Source: Sipunculus nudus (taxonomy: Eukaryota > Annelida > Sipuncula > Golfingiida > Sipunculidae). Taken from it: a stretch of 64,000 bases of DNA. Each line of letters starts with the position of its first letter. Within the stretch, counting starts at the first letter, position 1. The notes under the pieces were generated by a model. That model ran no database searches, had not been told where the DNA came from, and saw nothing but the letters and a program-made list of their open reading frames with translations. This document shows positions 1 through 12,777 of this stretch, in pieces. The translations under genes and the position numbers were made by a program. The stretch is from the NCBI GenBank assembly GCA_026874595.1, contig CM049315.1, positions 16,562,164-16,626,163 on the forward strand. Reading direction: 5' to 3'.

Positions 1-764
1 TGGACTGTTTTGAAAAATTAATATATAGGCCTAACCTCTGAGGTGACACATGCATAATCATCTGCCAACAATATTAATAATTCAAATACTCAAAGTGTAT
101 ATATTGGTATTATATTTATTGCAGTTTAACATTTATTAGCTTCTATTCTGAAAAGACGTACTGGTATACATCAATTCAACATTTAGCAATCAGTAAATAA
201 CAACCAGTTATGTAAAATACAAGTGTAGTTTAAGCTGACAATATGATAATAACCACTGTGGGTAAAAGTGACAAGTAAAGAATGTGCTCAAATTGATATA
301 AATGTAAATATGTACAAATTTTTGTAGAGATGCCTTGAGTACAGTGACCTTTACAACTCCAAGAAAATGGAACATCAAATATTGTATATTTGCATTAATA
401 TTTTATAATAAGATTTTTCATTAATATTGTTTTAATGTTATTCTTTTATGTTATTAAAAAAAAACTTAGATTTGGTAACCAAATAATGAACAAACAAAAA
501 TCTTAAATTTACCAAAATAAAATTGACACAACAGCATTGTTCCCAGGAATATGTAAAAATGTTCTCAGCTTTACTCTGTTTATTGCAGATATTATATATT
601 TTTTTGCCTATGCAGGTTTGTTCTTACGGTGACCCTTCCACTGTTCCAGCCTGAACAAAATGAACCCACACCAACCCCGCTATGTTGTATAATATGTTTG
701 ACCCTGTCACAAGTACATGTATTGTATTACAGTCTGTTTAAAAGATTTTTATACATAAATATCA

Positions 765-815
<51 letters not shown>

Positions 816-1459
816 TCAAATAAAACTTCATGACATATCTGTCTCCTTTTAATAATTATATAGGCTCTCACCTGTTCACATCTGTAGGTAAAAAATCATT
901 CTGTCACAATTAATCCGTTCTGAACATGAAACACAAAGAACTCAGCAATAAACATTATGTATATTTAAATATAATATTTATATATGAAAAATATAAAGTT
1001 AAAATATCTGGAACTGAGAAAGACAGGATTGCAACTGAAGATAGTATATACATCTGTACTCCCACGGGACTCTGGCTTATTTGGTGGTCCATACAATAAA
1101 TGATACATGGACACTTGATTCTGCCATTTCTTTTGCGTCATTAAATAGGTAAATTACTGAAAATTTAGGGGTATATCAATTTGTAAACACTATCTTACCT
1201 GACCCACTGCGGTTTGATGCAGAAGCAGCCATGGTGATTACATACACAGAATCAGCTGCAACCCCCCCCCCCCCAACCGCGTGGTGGCGCTAGCGTCCGT
1301 GACGTCAAAATGGCGACCAATGAGAAAACGCGAAGTGAACCCTCTCGCCATCTAAGCTCTCTGGTTCAACCCACGGGGTTGCTGTCTCACGTGAGTTATG
1401 TACATGAGCCCATTTCTTCGCGGACATCCGGGTTTGTTTCGGGAAAGTCCGCGCTTCCT
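1..1459. other. AT-rich non-coding stretch, no gene seen
   Basis: I see no coding exon here. There is a (TA)n microsatellite at about 768-810 and a run of 14 C near 1262. The sequence becomes more GC-rich from about 1270. The short open frames are not supported by any recognisable protein similarity. Confidence 0.6.
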
Positions 1460-2490
1460 CCATTATCGCCCACGGACCATGGGACTGGGTGCTGCAATTT
1501 CGCATCCGAGTGAATACGGTGAACAACCAATAGCTTACGCATTGCGGTCTGTAAAGCCAGCAGAGCGATCAAATTGGCTGCGTACAATTATGACATAAAA
1601 TGTCGACCGTCAACCAATAATGGTTATGTTGACGCCCGTTCCAGATTACCACTTCCTGAAACCGATCCACCAGAAGAGACACTGAACTGAACGGAAGAAG
1701 CTACGGAACTCATCAAAGCTCAAATCAGTCAACCACCTGTGACGGCAAAAGCCATAAGCCGTGAAACACAACACGATCCTCTGCTGGCCAGAGTGATGTA
1801 CTTTGTGAGAAATGGCTGGCCAACCTCGGCGGAGGACCTAATTCCGGATATGTAGCAATATTATAATAGACGACTGGAGCTAGCTACAGAGAAGGGTTGT
1901 CTTCTTTGGGGAATTCGGACAATTATACCACCAAAGTTCAGATCACAAGTGTTGGCTGAGCTACATGACAATCACACAGGCATGGTACGTTTGAAATCCC
2001 TTGCTAGACAACATGTCTGGTGGCCCAACTTAAATCATCATATAGAAGAGGCTGTGTGTCGTTGTAAAGTTTGTCAGGAGATACAGTCAAGTGCACCAAC
2101 AGTCAGAACGAATCCATGGAGTTAGCCAACCTTGCTCTGGCAAAGAATACATGTGGATTTTGCCGGGCTTTTCATGGGGGAAAATTTCTGTCTGGTGGTA
2201 GATGCATATTCTAAATGGTCTGAGGTGGTAAGAAAGACGTCAACCACTGCACACAGTACTATCGAAGCGCTTCGAACCATTTTTGCAACACATGGGGTTC
2301 CGGAGGAAATAGTTTCTGACAACGGTGGACAAGTCACGGCAGAGGAATTCCGCCGTTTCTTGAATGAAAACAACATCAGACAAGACCTGTCACCTCCTTC
2401 CATCCCAGGACTAATGAGGAGACTGAAAAGTTAGTAAGAATTTCTGCTCTGTTAGCGAACAACACCACACCGTACATTGTCTATGCCCCA
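1460..2490 (+). mobile_element. Ty3/gypsy (K02A2.6-like) pol remnant: RNase H end and integrase
   Basis: Reading the plus strand across several frame changes and stops gives consecutive parts of a Ty3/gypsy Pol protein. First comes an RNase H piece (GLGAAISHPSEYGEQPIAYA, about 1480-1545), then the linker with a SRLPLP motif near 1650. Next is an integrase zinc-binding HHCC region (LHDNHTGM to CKVC, about 1957-2080). Last is the integrase core with the first two catalytic aspartates in HVDFAG (about 2150) and VSDNGG (about 2315). The third acidic region (TNEETEK) is present only after a frameshift near 2400. Stops at about 1852 and 2122 and the loss of everything upstream and downstream show a dead fragment. 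No LTR was found beside it. It is a different lineage from the large element at 19-43 kb and lies in the opposite orientation. Confidence 0.85.
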
Positions 2491-3366
2491 TGTTGAAGAA
2501 CGCAGAATGTTGTTTGTAATGGAATTCTCACTTGAACTTCATGTGCACAAGTATATTATTTCCTGTGGTCCTTTGTGTTTCCGAGGGTTCTAATTTCGCG
2601 ATATTCGCGAATGTGAAGTAATCGCGAATATGAATCCCCGAGAAATAATCTGCACTTTTATCTAGGATGAAAAAGCGGGTATGATGCATCTGGAAAAATG
2701 GATTAGTTATCACACCTCTGGAAACATGGTTTGTTCTTCAACAACATAATCTATGGATTGTTTCGCAACCTTCTCACGCAAACATGCAATAATAATTGTA
2801 AAAAAACATCAACTATGACACAGGTCGTAATACGATGACTATAAAGGTATTGAGTGAGGTATTATGGGATTTGTTTTTATTTTTATAATAAATGCGAGGG
2901 TAATATAAAGGGAGTGCGGGAGTGAGAAAAAATATCGGAAGTATCCATATATATATTTCTCACTCCCACATAATCGACTTCAGGTTTTTTTTCTTCACTG
3001 GTTCAGTTTTCCTTAACATTACCTAAACAATTGTTCTGGGACCATTTAGCTTCTACATATACTAAAATATTTATTTCAAATGAAACGTAGTCTTAGATGT
3101 TAATCAAAGGTCCAGGGATGCAATTACTGCCCACATGTTAGTTAGCCTGAGTCCCATAGCTAGGTTCAACGGAGTCCCTTAATGCCTAAAATAAGTACTA
3201 AAAATCATAACCTGCAGAGTATCCAGAATTCAGACGGCTTATTTGTAACAAAGTTATCTTGGTTGTTATTTATTATTATGGTGACAATGCCCCATTGTAT
3301 TTAACAATTAAAACTGGACCCACAGACACGTGTTATATGTAAATTTATGGTTAAATTTATTTTCAG
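2491..3366. other. Non-coding stretch, no gene seen
   Basis: AT-rich sequence without a convincing exon or repeat. A CYP4 exon 2 copy might be expected here, upstream of the pseudogene exons that follow, but I did not find one. Confidence 0.5.
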
Positions 3367-4494
3367 TGCCTTATGAAGGACAGTCCTACTAGTTCTTTGA
3401 AAGATGGATCGATTATATTCTTAAATATTATATTGTCATTATCAATACATTTGTTTCTATAAAGAAAAAAATTGACAAATTTGGTTCACCCATATCAGGA
3501 GATGTTCTTTTTTTCTATACTTACACAATGACCAATGGCATTTTTTATCTTAATGTGTAGTTAACCACTTTTCTTTCTCCTGCGATCAAGCTGTAATTAC
3601 AAATATCGTCTATTAAACTTAGGTAAATAGTATTGATTGAATTATGTCTAACACCCAGTGATTAATCATAACAAGAACCAGATTATGCATATAACTTTTT
3701 ATGAAAGTCAGAATAGATGCACAGCAAAATAGCATTTTTATATGATACAATAACTTTACCACTAACTAATCAACAGCAGCTTCTTGTTCTTCAGGAGACG
3801 AATTGCTTCTAAGTAATGTAAAGAATTGGGCGCGACACAGGAGACCTTTTACCCGTGTCTTTCATTTTTAGACACTGAAGACACTGATAGTCCGTACATG
3901 TACCTTTATCATTACCTTATTCTTTAATGACAATTATAAACAAACAGTGCCTTTGCAGGCCAGCAGGCAGCAACTAGTTACCTTCCTTTGGCTGTCATTA
4001 TCCGTCTCATGCGCTGTGAGGTCTCTGATTAGCAATTATTAGCCCCGACTGACTGTTTTGTCTTATTATAATCCTCGGGTTCTCTTGAAGTTGTTTGAAA
4101 TTCGGGAACAACATGAAAACGTCAATACACATGCTACTTGTACAAATGCTTTCATTATATACGCTGTACCACTGTATATTTATCTCCAAGGACAGAAGAC
4201 TTTGGATCCAGTCTAGTGAATTCGATTATGTCTTGAATGCTTGTTACTTCAAGGAAATCCTGGTCAGTATGCAGTGCTGATCTCCAAATCTTGTATCTAG
4301 TTTCCCAAATGTCGCTAAACCTTCAAAAGGAATGTTACAAACATTGTGTATTGTCGTAATCACAAAGAACACATGAAAGGATTTATGTAGCAGGGAGCGT
4401 CACAGTTCGAGATGTTTGAGCACATCAGTTTGTTGGTACAAGACAGCCTCCTGATGTGCGCATACGGTACTACACAAACAATACACCTTGAAGG
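3367..4494 (+). pseudogene. Inverted CYP4 pseudogene fragment (exons 3-5)
   Basis: Three blocks on the plus strand match exons 3, 4 and 5 of the intact CYP4 gene at 17-54 kb, in the same order. Exon 3-like is 3367-3411: it has the same 45 bp length, a stop, FERWI kept at the end, and the donor GT changed to AT. Exon 4-like is 3795-3889: the C-helix region is recognisable as LLLSN and WARHRR, a CAG codon has become TAG, and it is 33 bp shorter than the intact exon. Exon 5-like is 4368-4494: [20 protein letters not shown] is kept, but a 1 bp deletion and a stop come before it and the donor GT is now GA. No exons 1-2 or 6-12 follow nearby on this strand. The fragment is inverted relative to the intact gene, so it came from a separate duplication. 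It cannot encode a P450. Confidence 0.88.
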
Positions 4495-5321
4495 GAAGGA
4501 TCTTACTAATCTCTACAGATGTATAACCCTGAGGTCAATATCGATTTTTCCCAAATTGTACGGATACTTCATATTGAAAATTACCTTGATTTGATTGAAC
4601 AGGGTACACTAACACTAACACCTTTAAGTAATTAACTGGAGCGACGGAATAATATAGGACAGAGATTGATTGGGGCTTGCTACTACTAAAGTCGTAAAAA
4701 AACTTTTAGATCTTTAAAAGTACATTTTATTCTGAATTGCTGTAATTTTCATAATTATCTAAAGTCTTTGCCAAATATAAATTCGTAATAGGATTATGTC
4801 GAGGAACAGACCTTACTTCTTGATTTAATTAAAGGAAATCTTGTTGAATCTGTCACGTTTTCAAGGAAAGTTTTCTCTCCTCTTGTTTGAAGTTGTTCTT
4901 CCGTCGCCCATTTCATTTTATACAGATAAACTAAAAGTCTTGCTCACTACTCTTAATTTCTGCACCATCTCTACTTCAAAGTTCTTTCTGTTAATTCATT
5001 TATTATTTTATTCTAAGAGAGAGCCCTTACATCAAAGTTGTGTATGATATGGGTAAATTAATTCATTGATATATCCTCCAACCTATTCCTCCATTTTGAT
5101 TTTGTCTATAACCTGACTATAAAATGTATCACACTTAGGGAAGCGTCAGAACTGTCCGCCAGTACTTCCAACGTGTCATCAGATTAAAGAAACACGTAAA
5201 ACAGGTATATTCCTACTGCTTCGTCATAAGCAGGTGCAATATCACGTTTCTGCAACTTCATAGAGTGTAAGGCTTAGGCCTTGATGAAACCTCGGTCCAT
5301 GGTTACATGTATTACAGACAC

Positions 5322-5359
<38 letters not shown>

Positions 5360-6729
5360 ACCCCCGATAATATTACACGATATAAACAATACTTTGTCTT
5401 CTATATTAACCTCGTAATCTAGATGAAGATTAATATAAAGTATTGTGACAATGCACTACTTTAGAATAATCTACAATGAGTAGCACATCTTTACTAGTAA
5501 TGTTCCGATGAATCGATAAAACAGTTTTTCTTTCAAAATTGATAAAATCGATTGCATTTTTGCATAATCCATTAAAAACGATTATGCATAAAATCTCATT
5601 CTGTCAGATATATCCGAACACAAATGATTGTACAGCATCAAAACGCAACCTTGAGCAGCCAACCACTCTCCGACAGCAAGTCGACCTTGGATGCATACGT
5701 TTTGATCGTTGGATGCGGGTGGATTGATCGGTTCATGATGAATCCCAATGTACATGTCACACTATTTACTATTATAGGAACAAATATACATCAGATTTCA
5801 AAGTAATATAAAAATTACACAAGATCCTCGATTAATAAAGGATTACGGTCGTTTTTCATTTTTCAATCATTGATTATGATTTTAAAACCAATTCCTACCA
5901 CTGTGAACAGAGCTAGAGGCCAGTCAAAGGATGAGTAGAAAACAGAGTTAAATTACTTGCTTAAACTCTAAGCTTGCTGATATTGACAAACAAAATTTAT
6001 CACAGTTAAACAAGTTTCGTCAGTTCGTCATATTTCTAAAAGAGGTAGTATGTGAGTCAAATAAAATCCAATGACTGATTTAGGAATGACAAGAACCCTT
6101 GAACTCCTGAATGTTCAGGCAGCATAATGACAAATGGAACTGGTCATTAATCAGTCGTCAGAAAGCCGCTTTCGTAATCAGCCTTACAAAAAGTACAGAA
6201 TCCAAACCAGAAGTATCCCACGAACTGTTCCGACAACGGAAATTTCTTATTAACATTTAGAGCTAAACATTATTATTTAAACTTATTTATACAGGGAAGA
6301 TGGTCTGATTTGCCACATGGCCCTGTTTGGCTATACAGTATATACAATGTAAATACATGTAAAATGCAATCTGAATGAATAAAAGTGACTTCAGATAAAA
6401 TTATGCAGCAAGATGTGATATTAAACATGAAAATATATAACTATGACATGCAACGTCATATACAGCAAGATGTGTTATTAAACATGAATATAAAATTATG
6501 ACATGCAACGTAATATACACGGCAATCATGAGTGTGACATAAATATGAAATATAACAGAATATGAAGTAGCATGCGTTATATGATATATAGAGCACAAAG
6601 GAGGTTTATTACATGATACTTGTTTCAAGACCTGTAAGGAGGAGCAATTTCTTTGAAATTCATTCATGTTTTCCACAAAATAGGACCTCTGCATAAAAAT
6701 GATATATTTAAGTAGTCTGTCCGAGGTTT
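4495..6729. other. Non-coding stretch with (CA)n and a short direct repeat
   Basis: No exon recognised. A (CA)n microsatellite lies at about 5326-5357. At about 6405-6520 a block of roughly 57 bp containing AGCAAGATGTG and GACATGCAACGT occurs twice in tandem with several differences. The rest looks like ordinary AT-rich intergenic DNA. Confidence 0.5.
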
Positions 6730-8150
6730 AATTTATACCGAGTTACATATAATTTATTGGAATAGCTATTGCGTGAATCATGTTGGTGGACTTAGTGAAC
6801 AAAAGTGAACCGGTCGGTCATATAGGATGGACTTCAGTTATTCAAGCATTTTAACATATGGATGCGAGTCAGATATTCATGTCTTTGTTCAACTGATTTA
6901 ATGCCAAGGGATTGACGGATAATTGTAATGCTACATTCATGATTAAAGTTGCGACTTTTAATACATGTGGCTCGATTTTGAAGACTTTGAATAAGAGTCA
7001 GACATGAAGAAGGCGCATTTTCCCAGAATGTGAGACCGTATCAATATGTAGCTGAATCAGGCCACTGTACATTTTTCAATGCGGTTTCTTGAGGTATGTA
7101 TCGACTGCACCTGAAGAGGGCACCTACTTTATAGAACAGAGGTTTTTGGATACCTGTTCAGAGGTATCCGACAGTGTTAGGTTTTCATTAAGCACTAACC
7201 CCAAGTAGGTGATACTGATAGATTGATTGATTGGCTGGTCACATGCTGTGATATTAAGGTCCAAAGTTTCCATAGAAAGGGATTCGAAGAGGATGGTTGA
7301 TGTTTTTTCGATATTGATTGAAAGCTTATCATCATAAAACCATTTGGATAAACTAATGATGCCTTGTTGAAGTGTCTGCCTAATTTTGTTAGGTTCATTA
7401 CGTGTATAGTACATAATGGTGTCATTTGCTAAAAAGATTACATTGACAATTGCCAGTATTTCCAGTAATATCATTTACATAAATTCACAATAATATGGAC
7501 CCGAATACACAACTTGAGGAATTCCAGTTTTCACAGGATCTATCGGAAAGATAGTTCTTAATTAGTTCATGTGATTTACCATGAAAACCTCAATGTTTTA
7601 TTTTTTCTAAGAGAATTTTTTTACTGATGGTGTCGAAGTTTTTCTTGAGATCGAAGAAGCAAGCCCCAGTGAAACGTTTAGTATTAATTGCTTGGAGCCA
7701 ATTGTCCACAATCTTCTTTGGGTCCTTTACTTTTGTATATGGGAGTGATTCTTGCGGATTTCCAGTCGGTGGGGAAGGTATCTTCGCTTATACAACGATT
7801 AAATAAGATGGTTAAGCTGATGCAAAATGTATGTGAGGCTATTCTAACCAGCTTGGAATCCATGCCGTTGGAATTTTACTTTCGAGGGGTAGGCTTGTTA
7901 GTAACTGCTGTTCTAAAGAGAAAGTTATGGGATTAAATTCAAAGTTACTGGGCGATGTTTGGATGTCAAAACTTTGCGTGGACGGAGGGCATTTGTCAGA
8001 CAGATAATTTGAAAATGGATAGGGCTAAGTTTGTGGGTTATAATACGATTGTTCACAAAAACATCAACAATGAGGCTGTCACTCTTACACATGACGAATG
8101 TCCAGAACATTAATAATCCATCAATGTCATGAATAGCAGGTGTAGAGTCT
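6730..8150 (-). mobile_element. Degenerate non-LTR retrotransposon (LINE) reverse transcriptase
   Basis: On the minus strand, pieces in several frames follow the order of a jockey/CR1-type LINE reverse transcriptase. An N-terminal RT segment with FPTDWKSARITPIYKSKGPK lies at about 7710-7830. FFDLKKNFDTISKKILLEKI follows at about 7600-7670. The catalytic YADD equivalent reads FLANDTIMYY near 7410, so the second position of the metal-binding motif is altered. SINIEKTSTILF and ITYLGLVLNENL follow, and a C-terminal LINE tail (LQNRATCIKSRNF, RHEYLTRIHMLKCLN) reaches about 6730. Frameshifts, stops and the mutated active site show it is inactive. No poly-A tail or target duplication was found. Confidence 0.8.
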
Positions 8151-9612
8151 ACAATGGGGAACTACCTTGCATGTAAAAAAAAGTTACTGTTCATATCGTA
8201 GTTAATAGTTATGAATTCATCCATTTGCACAGGCTAGTTCCTTGCTGTCTTTCTCCCCTGCTGGGACACAGAATCAGTCTATCAACCAGCGTCGCTCCTT
8301 GAGAGTGAGCCGTCCCCCATCCTTTGCACGCAGCGTGTTTTGCAAGGGGAGGACCGGCTCCTCAGACACACTTAACTCGGAGTGATTCAACAAGAGGGCG
8401 GCACGTCTTCAGCTCACCCATAGCAAAATTTTGCCCAATACAGTTCCTACAACAACAGAACACGCTGATAACAGCATGCAATATTCATGTGTAATCACCC
8501 TGATTTCATTTCAATTATTTCACCGGTTCATATCCATTTGATATATGTAAAAATATTTATAAGCTGCAAACTGGCTGAAGTAACAACCTAATAATGTAGC
8601 AAGAAATAATCAGAAAGAAAAAACAGTTGCATGGCCACATCATATTTAATTATGTAAATAATGGGCATAATCGCAGGCAAAATGTTAAGTATTATTAATT
8701 TCTTTTAATCATCGCCTGTGTTATATACATATTTTATAGGTTATTTTTGCTTCTAGACAGCCGGGCAAGTATGTTAGAAAACGAGATAAACTATAAACTA
8801 TCTTATTTTTATGCCTGTTTCCTTACTCTCTGGGACAAAAAATATGATTTATCTGATATTCTAGTTGCAAAGTTGCCCAAAAAGGGCCAAAATTAGGCTA
8901 TTTTAAAGGGATATATGATAAATTTCATTACATCCTCGTGACATGCTACAACTCGCCGCGGTCCCGCAGGTAAGCGTGAGGAGGGCTGATATAGAAACTC
9001 TCTGCTGTAAACCTCAGGGGATCAAACATGTCCGGGTCCCCCCCCAAACTGAAGGGTTGCAGGGTCCTAATGCTCGACATGGTCCATGTACCTGAAATCA
9101 TTAAAGAAAGGTTCAATGTACAAAGTGCAATGTTAACCAGAAATAACCATATACCATGAAGGCGTAAATAATTGTGTTGTGGTCTATTCAGGATTATTTG
9201 TTGTTAATCAGTTGGTTCCGCCATGGGTTGGCTCTATGGTATTTTGATATATTTCTGAAAAAAAAAACAGATTTCGAATAAGAGAATCAGAATTGATGTG
9301 ACATTTCAGTATATTAAGTTAAAAGTTAGGGTAAGCGGTTACGAGTTGTGCCCTGCTAACAGACGGACGACGGACAAAACGCCATTTTCATACCTCATTT
9401 GACTTTCAGTCTGCTGAGGTAAAACCAAAATAAGAAACTTAATGGGTCAAAATGATACGCAATTGCCCTGTTCTCACGTAGACATATTCAAGTTATAGCG
9501 GTTGAAACCATGTTTAACCATACCATATTTTCTATGAGATTTTAATATATATAAACTTAATATAAACATATTTATTTTACATGGATTGTAAAAATAGTTA
9601 TTATCGCTCAGG

Positions 9613-9775
9613 TGATGGCGTTCGGTAGTCTGCAGGGGTGGAGGAAGCCAGAGAACCCGGAGAAAACCACAGGCCTTCGACGGGCAACTACAACCCACTC
9701 TCATGGTTACGCCGGTGATCGAACCTGCGTCCCTAGCGGAGAGAGCCGAGCGTTTCTCCACTCAGCTGTCCAGGC
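9613..9775 (-). repeat. tRNA-derived SINE-like repeat
   Basis: On the minus strand this block carries a tRNA-like head. An A-box-like GGACAGCTGAGTGG lies at 9771-9758 and a B-box GGTTCGATC at 9725-9717, at normal tRNA spacing. The body continues with the GGTTTTCTCCGGGTTCTCTGG type of sequence (about 9672-9652). It is inserted between the exon 7 and exon 11 copies of the CYP4 pseudogene. The parent tRNA was not identified. Confidence 0.6.
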
Positions 9776-10352
9776 ATTTATTATAAAACTGTGTTTGCTT
9801 ATTTTGACATTACAAACTGAGTTCAGGCGGAGACTCGATACCGAAAACGTCTTGTAATTTTACCTTGGCTTCAAGAAGGATATCCAATAAATCTAAATAT
9901 TTCTTCGACCGTCCATCTGTAAACCCGCCGTTCTGTAATGCAGAGGGAGAAGAGTTTAAAGTAGCTCACTTACTGCCCTGCTCTAATTTTGTGACACCAA
10001 GCTATAAGTGCAGATGTATTCAAATGGTTCTTTATATTTATGTTACTGTTGACTTTAATATGAAGCACTATTTAATTTGTTTTCATTCAAAAAGTACCAT
10101 TTTTATACTTCATCCTACAAAGAAATACAAATGCCTTGCGGCACGATTAATTATGAATCGGAAAAAATTACAAATTTCTTATAGTGTAATGTAAATATGA
10201 CTAATAATTGTGGATGTAGTCAAGTTCAACGATTAATTTGAGTACAGTTTTGTTCGTTAGTTTATTGAAATGTTTATTTGTGCGTGATAAAGTTCTAAGG
10301 GTTAATAGAAAATAAAAAAAAATTAACGGCAAGGAAGTCGCATCTATAGGGG

Positions 10353-10353
<1 letters not shown>

Positions 10354-10398
<45 letters not shown>
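10354..10398. repeat. (TA)n microsatellite
   Basis: Uninterrupted TA dinucleotide run directly beside the GGTTC-rich repeat that follows. Confidence 0.95.
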
Positions 10399-10400
<2 letters not shown>

Positions 10401-10404
10401 GTCA

Positions 10405-10758
10405 TACCAGGACCCAGTAAGAACCCTTATCTAAAGAATCGGTTCCAGAAAGAACCTCTCAGTAGGGTTACAAGAAACACCCATTGTTAGGGTTATACAA
10501 AGAACCCTTGGGGTTCCATGAAGAACCATAAAAGAGGGTTCTATGAAGAACCCTGACGAACCTTTCAGTAGGGTTCTAAGAAGCACCCATTGTTAGGGTT
10601 ATATATGGAACCCTTTGGGTTCCATGAGGAACCCTTACAGAGGGTTCTATGAAGAACCCTGACCAGAGGGTTCTACCTGGAACCTTTAATGGTTCCCCAC
10701 TGGATCCACTCTAAAGAACCCTTAAGGGTTCTACATGTAACCCTATTTTTTAGAGTGT
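10405..10758. repeat. GGTTC/GAACC-rich MITE-like repeat
   Basis: About 350 bp made of many AAGAACCCT and AGGGTTCTA modules in both orientations (GGGTTCTATGAAGAACCCT occurs twice). It ends with ACCCTATTTTTTAGAGTGTA. The right part (CACTCTAAAGAACCC to TTTTAGAGTG) is itself an inverted repeat. Repeats with this GGTTC/GAACC texture are widespread in animal genomes as non-autonomous elements. It lies just outside the CYP4 pseudogene exon 6 copy, where intron sequence would be expected. No ORF. Confidence 0.6.
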
Positions 10759-10967
10759 ATGAAGAGTTATCTGTTTTGCGTTTCTCATTGTTCGGAAGAC
10801 AAGTTGGGAATACTGGTGAATAGTTCTGAATGGTTTCCGGGACGCATATCCATTATACGTTATGTTATAGGCAAAATCAAAGAGTAGAAAGTGATTATTG
10901 GTTGACGAATCTTTCCATAATTAACAATCCTAAATCATATACGGCCTTAATGAAAGGGTTCTCTGTC

Positions 10968-12777
10968 CTAAAATAAAGAATAAATCCATTTATGCCGGGA
11001 TCATGTATTAAGTTTATTATCATGATCAAGCAATCATTATGTTCCTAGAGGTTTTGACTTCCTCAGGTGTATTATTTCACAGTACCATGCAATGTTTGTA
11101 ATTCCAACAATCCCGTAGATGGGGAGAACATTCAGACCTCAGCTGACTCCTTTCTTATGAAGTAAAATGTGGCTATCCAACTGGGTCAATATTGATCTTT
11201 CATTGTATCTTATGTGGAATTAAGTTCACAAGTTTTAATTTGGACAAAAGTCTTATTGATTGATTAATCATAAGCCGACACAACAATTTTCCAAAATACT
11301 TAGCATATTACATAGGGACAAGGTTTATACCACATGGTTCAAATTTATTTCACATGGAGATTATTATACGATGTGCAGAGCTGTGCCTTCGTGATGGTAA
11401 AAGAAACTTACATATTAAGTTTGGCTACAGGTATATCGCCATTTATGCCCTCTGACATTAGAGTATACGACCAGCGTTCTTACTGTCAGAGTGCCGTTAC
11501 ATTATTCAGTGAGGAACACTCTTGACATACACCAAAGAATCGTTAGATTTTTAGTATACTTTCTAAGAACATCTACAATGCACGAGAAAAATTCTGTTTT
11601 AGCTGAGTATACTGTTAAATCCATCTGCATGTTTGATGAAATTCTGACCGTATGAACACAAGCATGGCACGGTCGGGCTACTAAACGGCAGCCAACTTGT
11701 ACGCGATACAGGAAATGAATCGACCCACCTATAGAGACGGAGTTTTAGTTTTGGTTGTGAGTTCACATGTATTGTTTTTGTTAATTCACCATTCGAAGAA
11801 TAATGGTAAGATTATGGGCTGATTACCACGATATATTGCAACATGAAGGGAGACCACTTCAATGCTTTTATCACGAATCAAGTTCCGCTTGCCAGCCTAA
11901 TATATGAAGTTTTAAGAAATCTGCAGCATAACCTAAAATTGGCTTCAATGCGAAAACAAAGTAGATATAAAACAACATACAGAACATTACTTTAATGTGA
12001 AAAAAAAAATTTTGAACGAAAAGAATTAAACTAGGCTCAAGTGATTCATTTTTTTGGTATATTTTCCACTTGTCTTGACATTAGCGTGGAGTTAGACAGG
12101 TACATTTAACTTTCTCTTATAGGAGTCGGGAAGCGTATCATGTTTTATTATTTATAAGAACCGATTGAATAAAATATCCTATTGAATATTATATATAAAT
12201 GTAATATAAAAAGTTATTTCCTTCCTTAAAGGTTGAATAAAATGATGGGCTACCCAGGCGAGACTTTTGTTGAACATTATGCAAAATCATTTCATAGTGT
12301 TCATTTGTTTGTTTTGCATGCACCAATCATTGAAGCCACGCAAAACCTCCAAATCATCTTCTGATAATACTTATATACATGTTACACTATACAGACGTAT
12401 CCAATACACTTAACGGGTTTGAAGTTGATATAGTGCATGATGAATCTCTTAAAGGTATAATTTATTTATTTATTTATTTTTATTTAATACATATTTAACC
12501 AGGATAACCTATTCAGCATGAGCTGTGTTTCTATAGGGTCTTGGTCAGATGCTGTTAGTTGAATACATAGTTAAATACAAATATCGAAAGAAAAACTTGA
12601 TTATGGACTAATAATATTTAATAAGAAGCTTCATTCAAAATTAACTAAAAAAGTAAGAGTTTGCATTAATCGTATTAAATCATACAACTGTAATAAGGGT
12701 GATGAATACCAGTACGAAACAGTAACCGTACAAAATGCTATGAAAAATGCTATGGCATGCCTTGCTTGTACAATGAC
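10968..12777. other. Non-coding, in part a copy of a CYP4 intron
   Basis: No exon seen. The stretch at about 12110-12330 (GAAGCGTATCATGT, then CATTATGCAAAATCATTT) matches intron 5 of the intact gene at about 50150-50360. The segmental duplication that made the pseudogene therefore once extended at least this far. A (TTTA)n run lies near 12460-12482. Confidence 0.55.

Larger units (their letters stand above)
8286..10967 (-). pseudogene. CYP4 pseudogene copy (exons 6, 7, 11 and 12 only)
   Basis: This minus-strand block is a broken paralogue of the intact CYP4 gene. The exon 6 copy is 10771-10967; its acceptor and first residues ([18 protein letters not shown]) are kept, but frameshifts follow and the donor GT is AT. 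The exon 7 copy is 9864-9932: open, 69 bp as in the intact gene, with both splice sites. The exon 11 copy is 8957-9091; it has lost 8 bp in the PFAAGPR region and its donor is GC. The exon 12 copy is 8286-8446; it reads [14 protein letters not shown] and then a 2 bp deletion shifts the frame, and the stop codon has become TGG. Exons 8-10 are missing; a SINE sits in the gap between exons 7 and 11. Intron sequence beside exon 7 (after 9965) also matches that of the intact gene (after 46440), so this was a genomic duplication and not a retrocopy. Confidence 0.9.

Noticed and set aside
4095-4280. Open frame between CYP4 pseudogene exons 4 and 5 on the plus strand
   Set aside because: It lies where an intron is expected and shows no P450 similarity.
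9717-9771. A functional tRNA gene
   Set aside because: A and B boxes are present but no full cloverleaf could be drawn and the sequence continues into a dispersed repeat body, so SINE is preferred.
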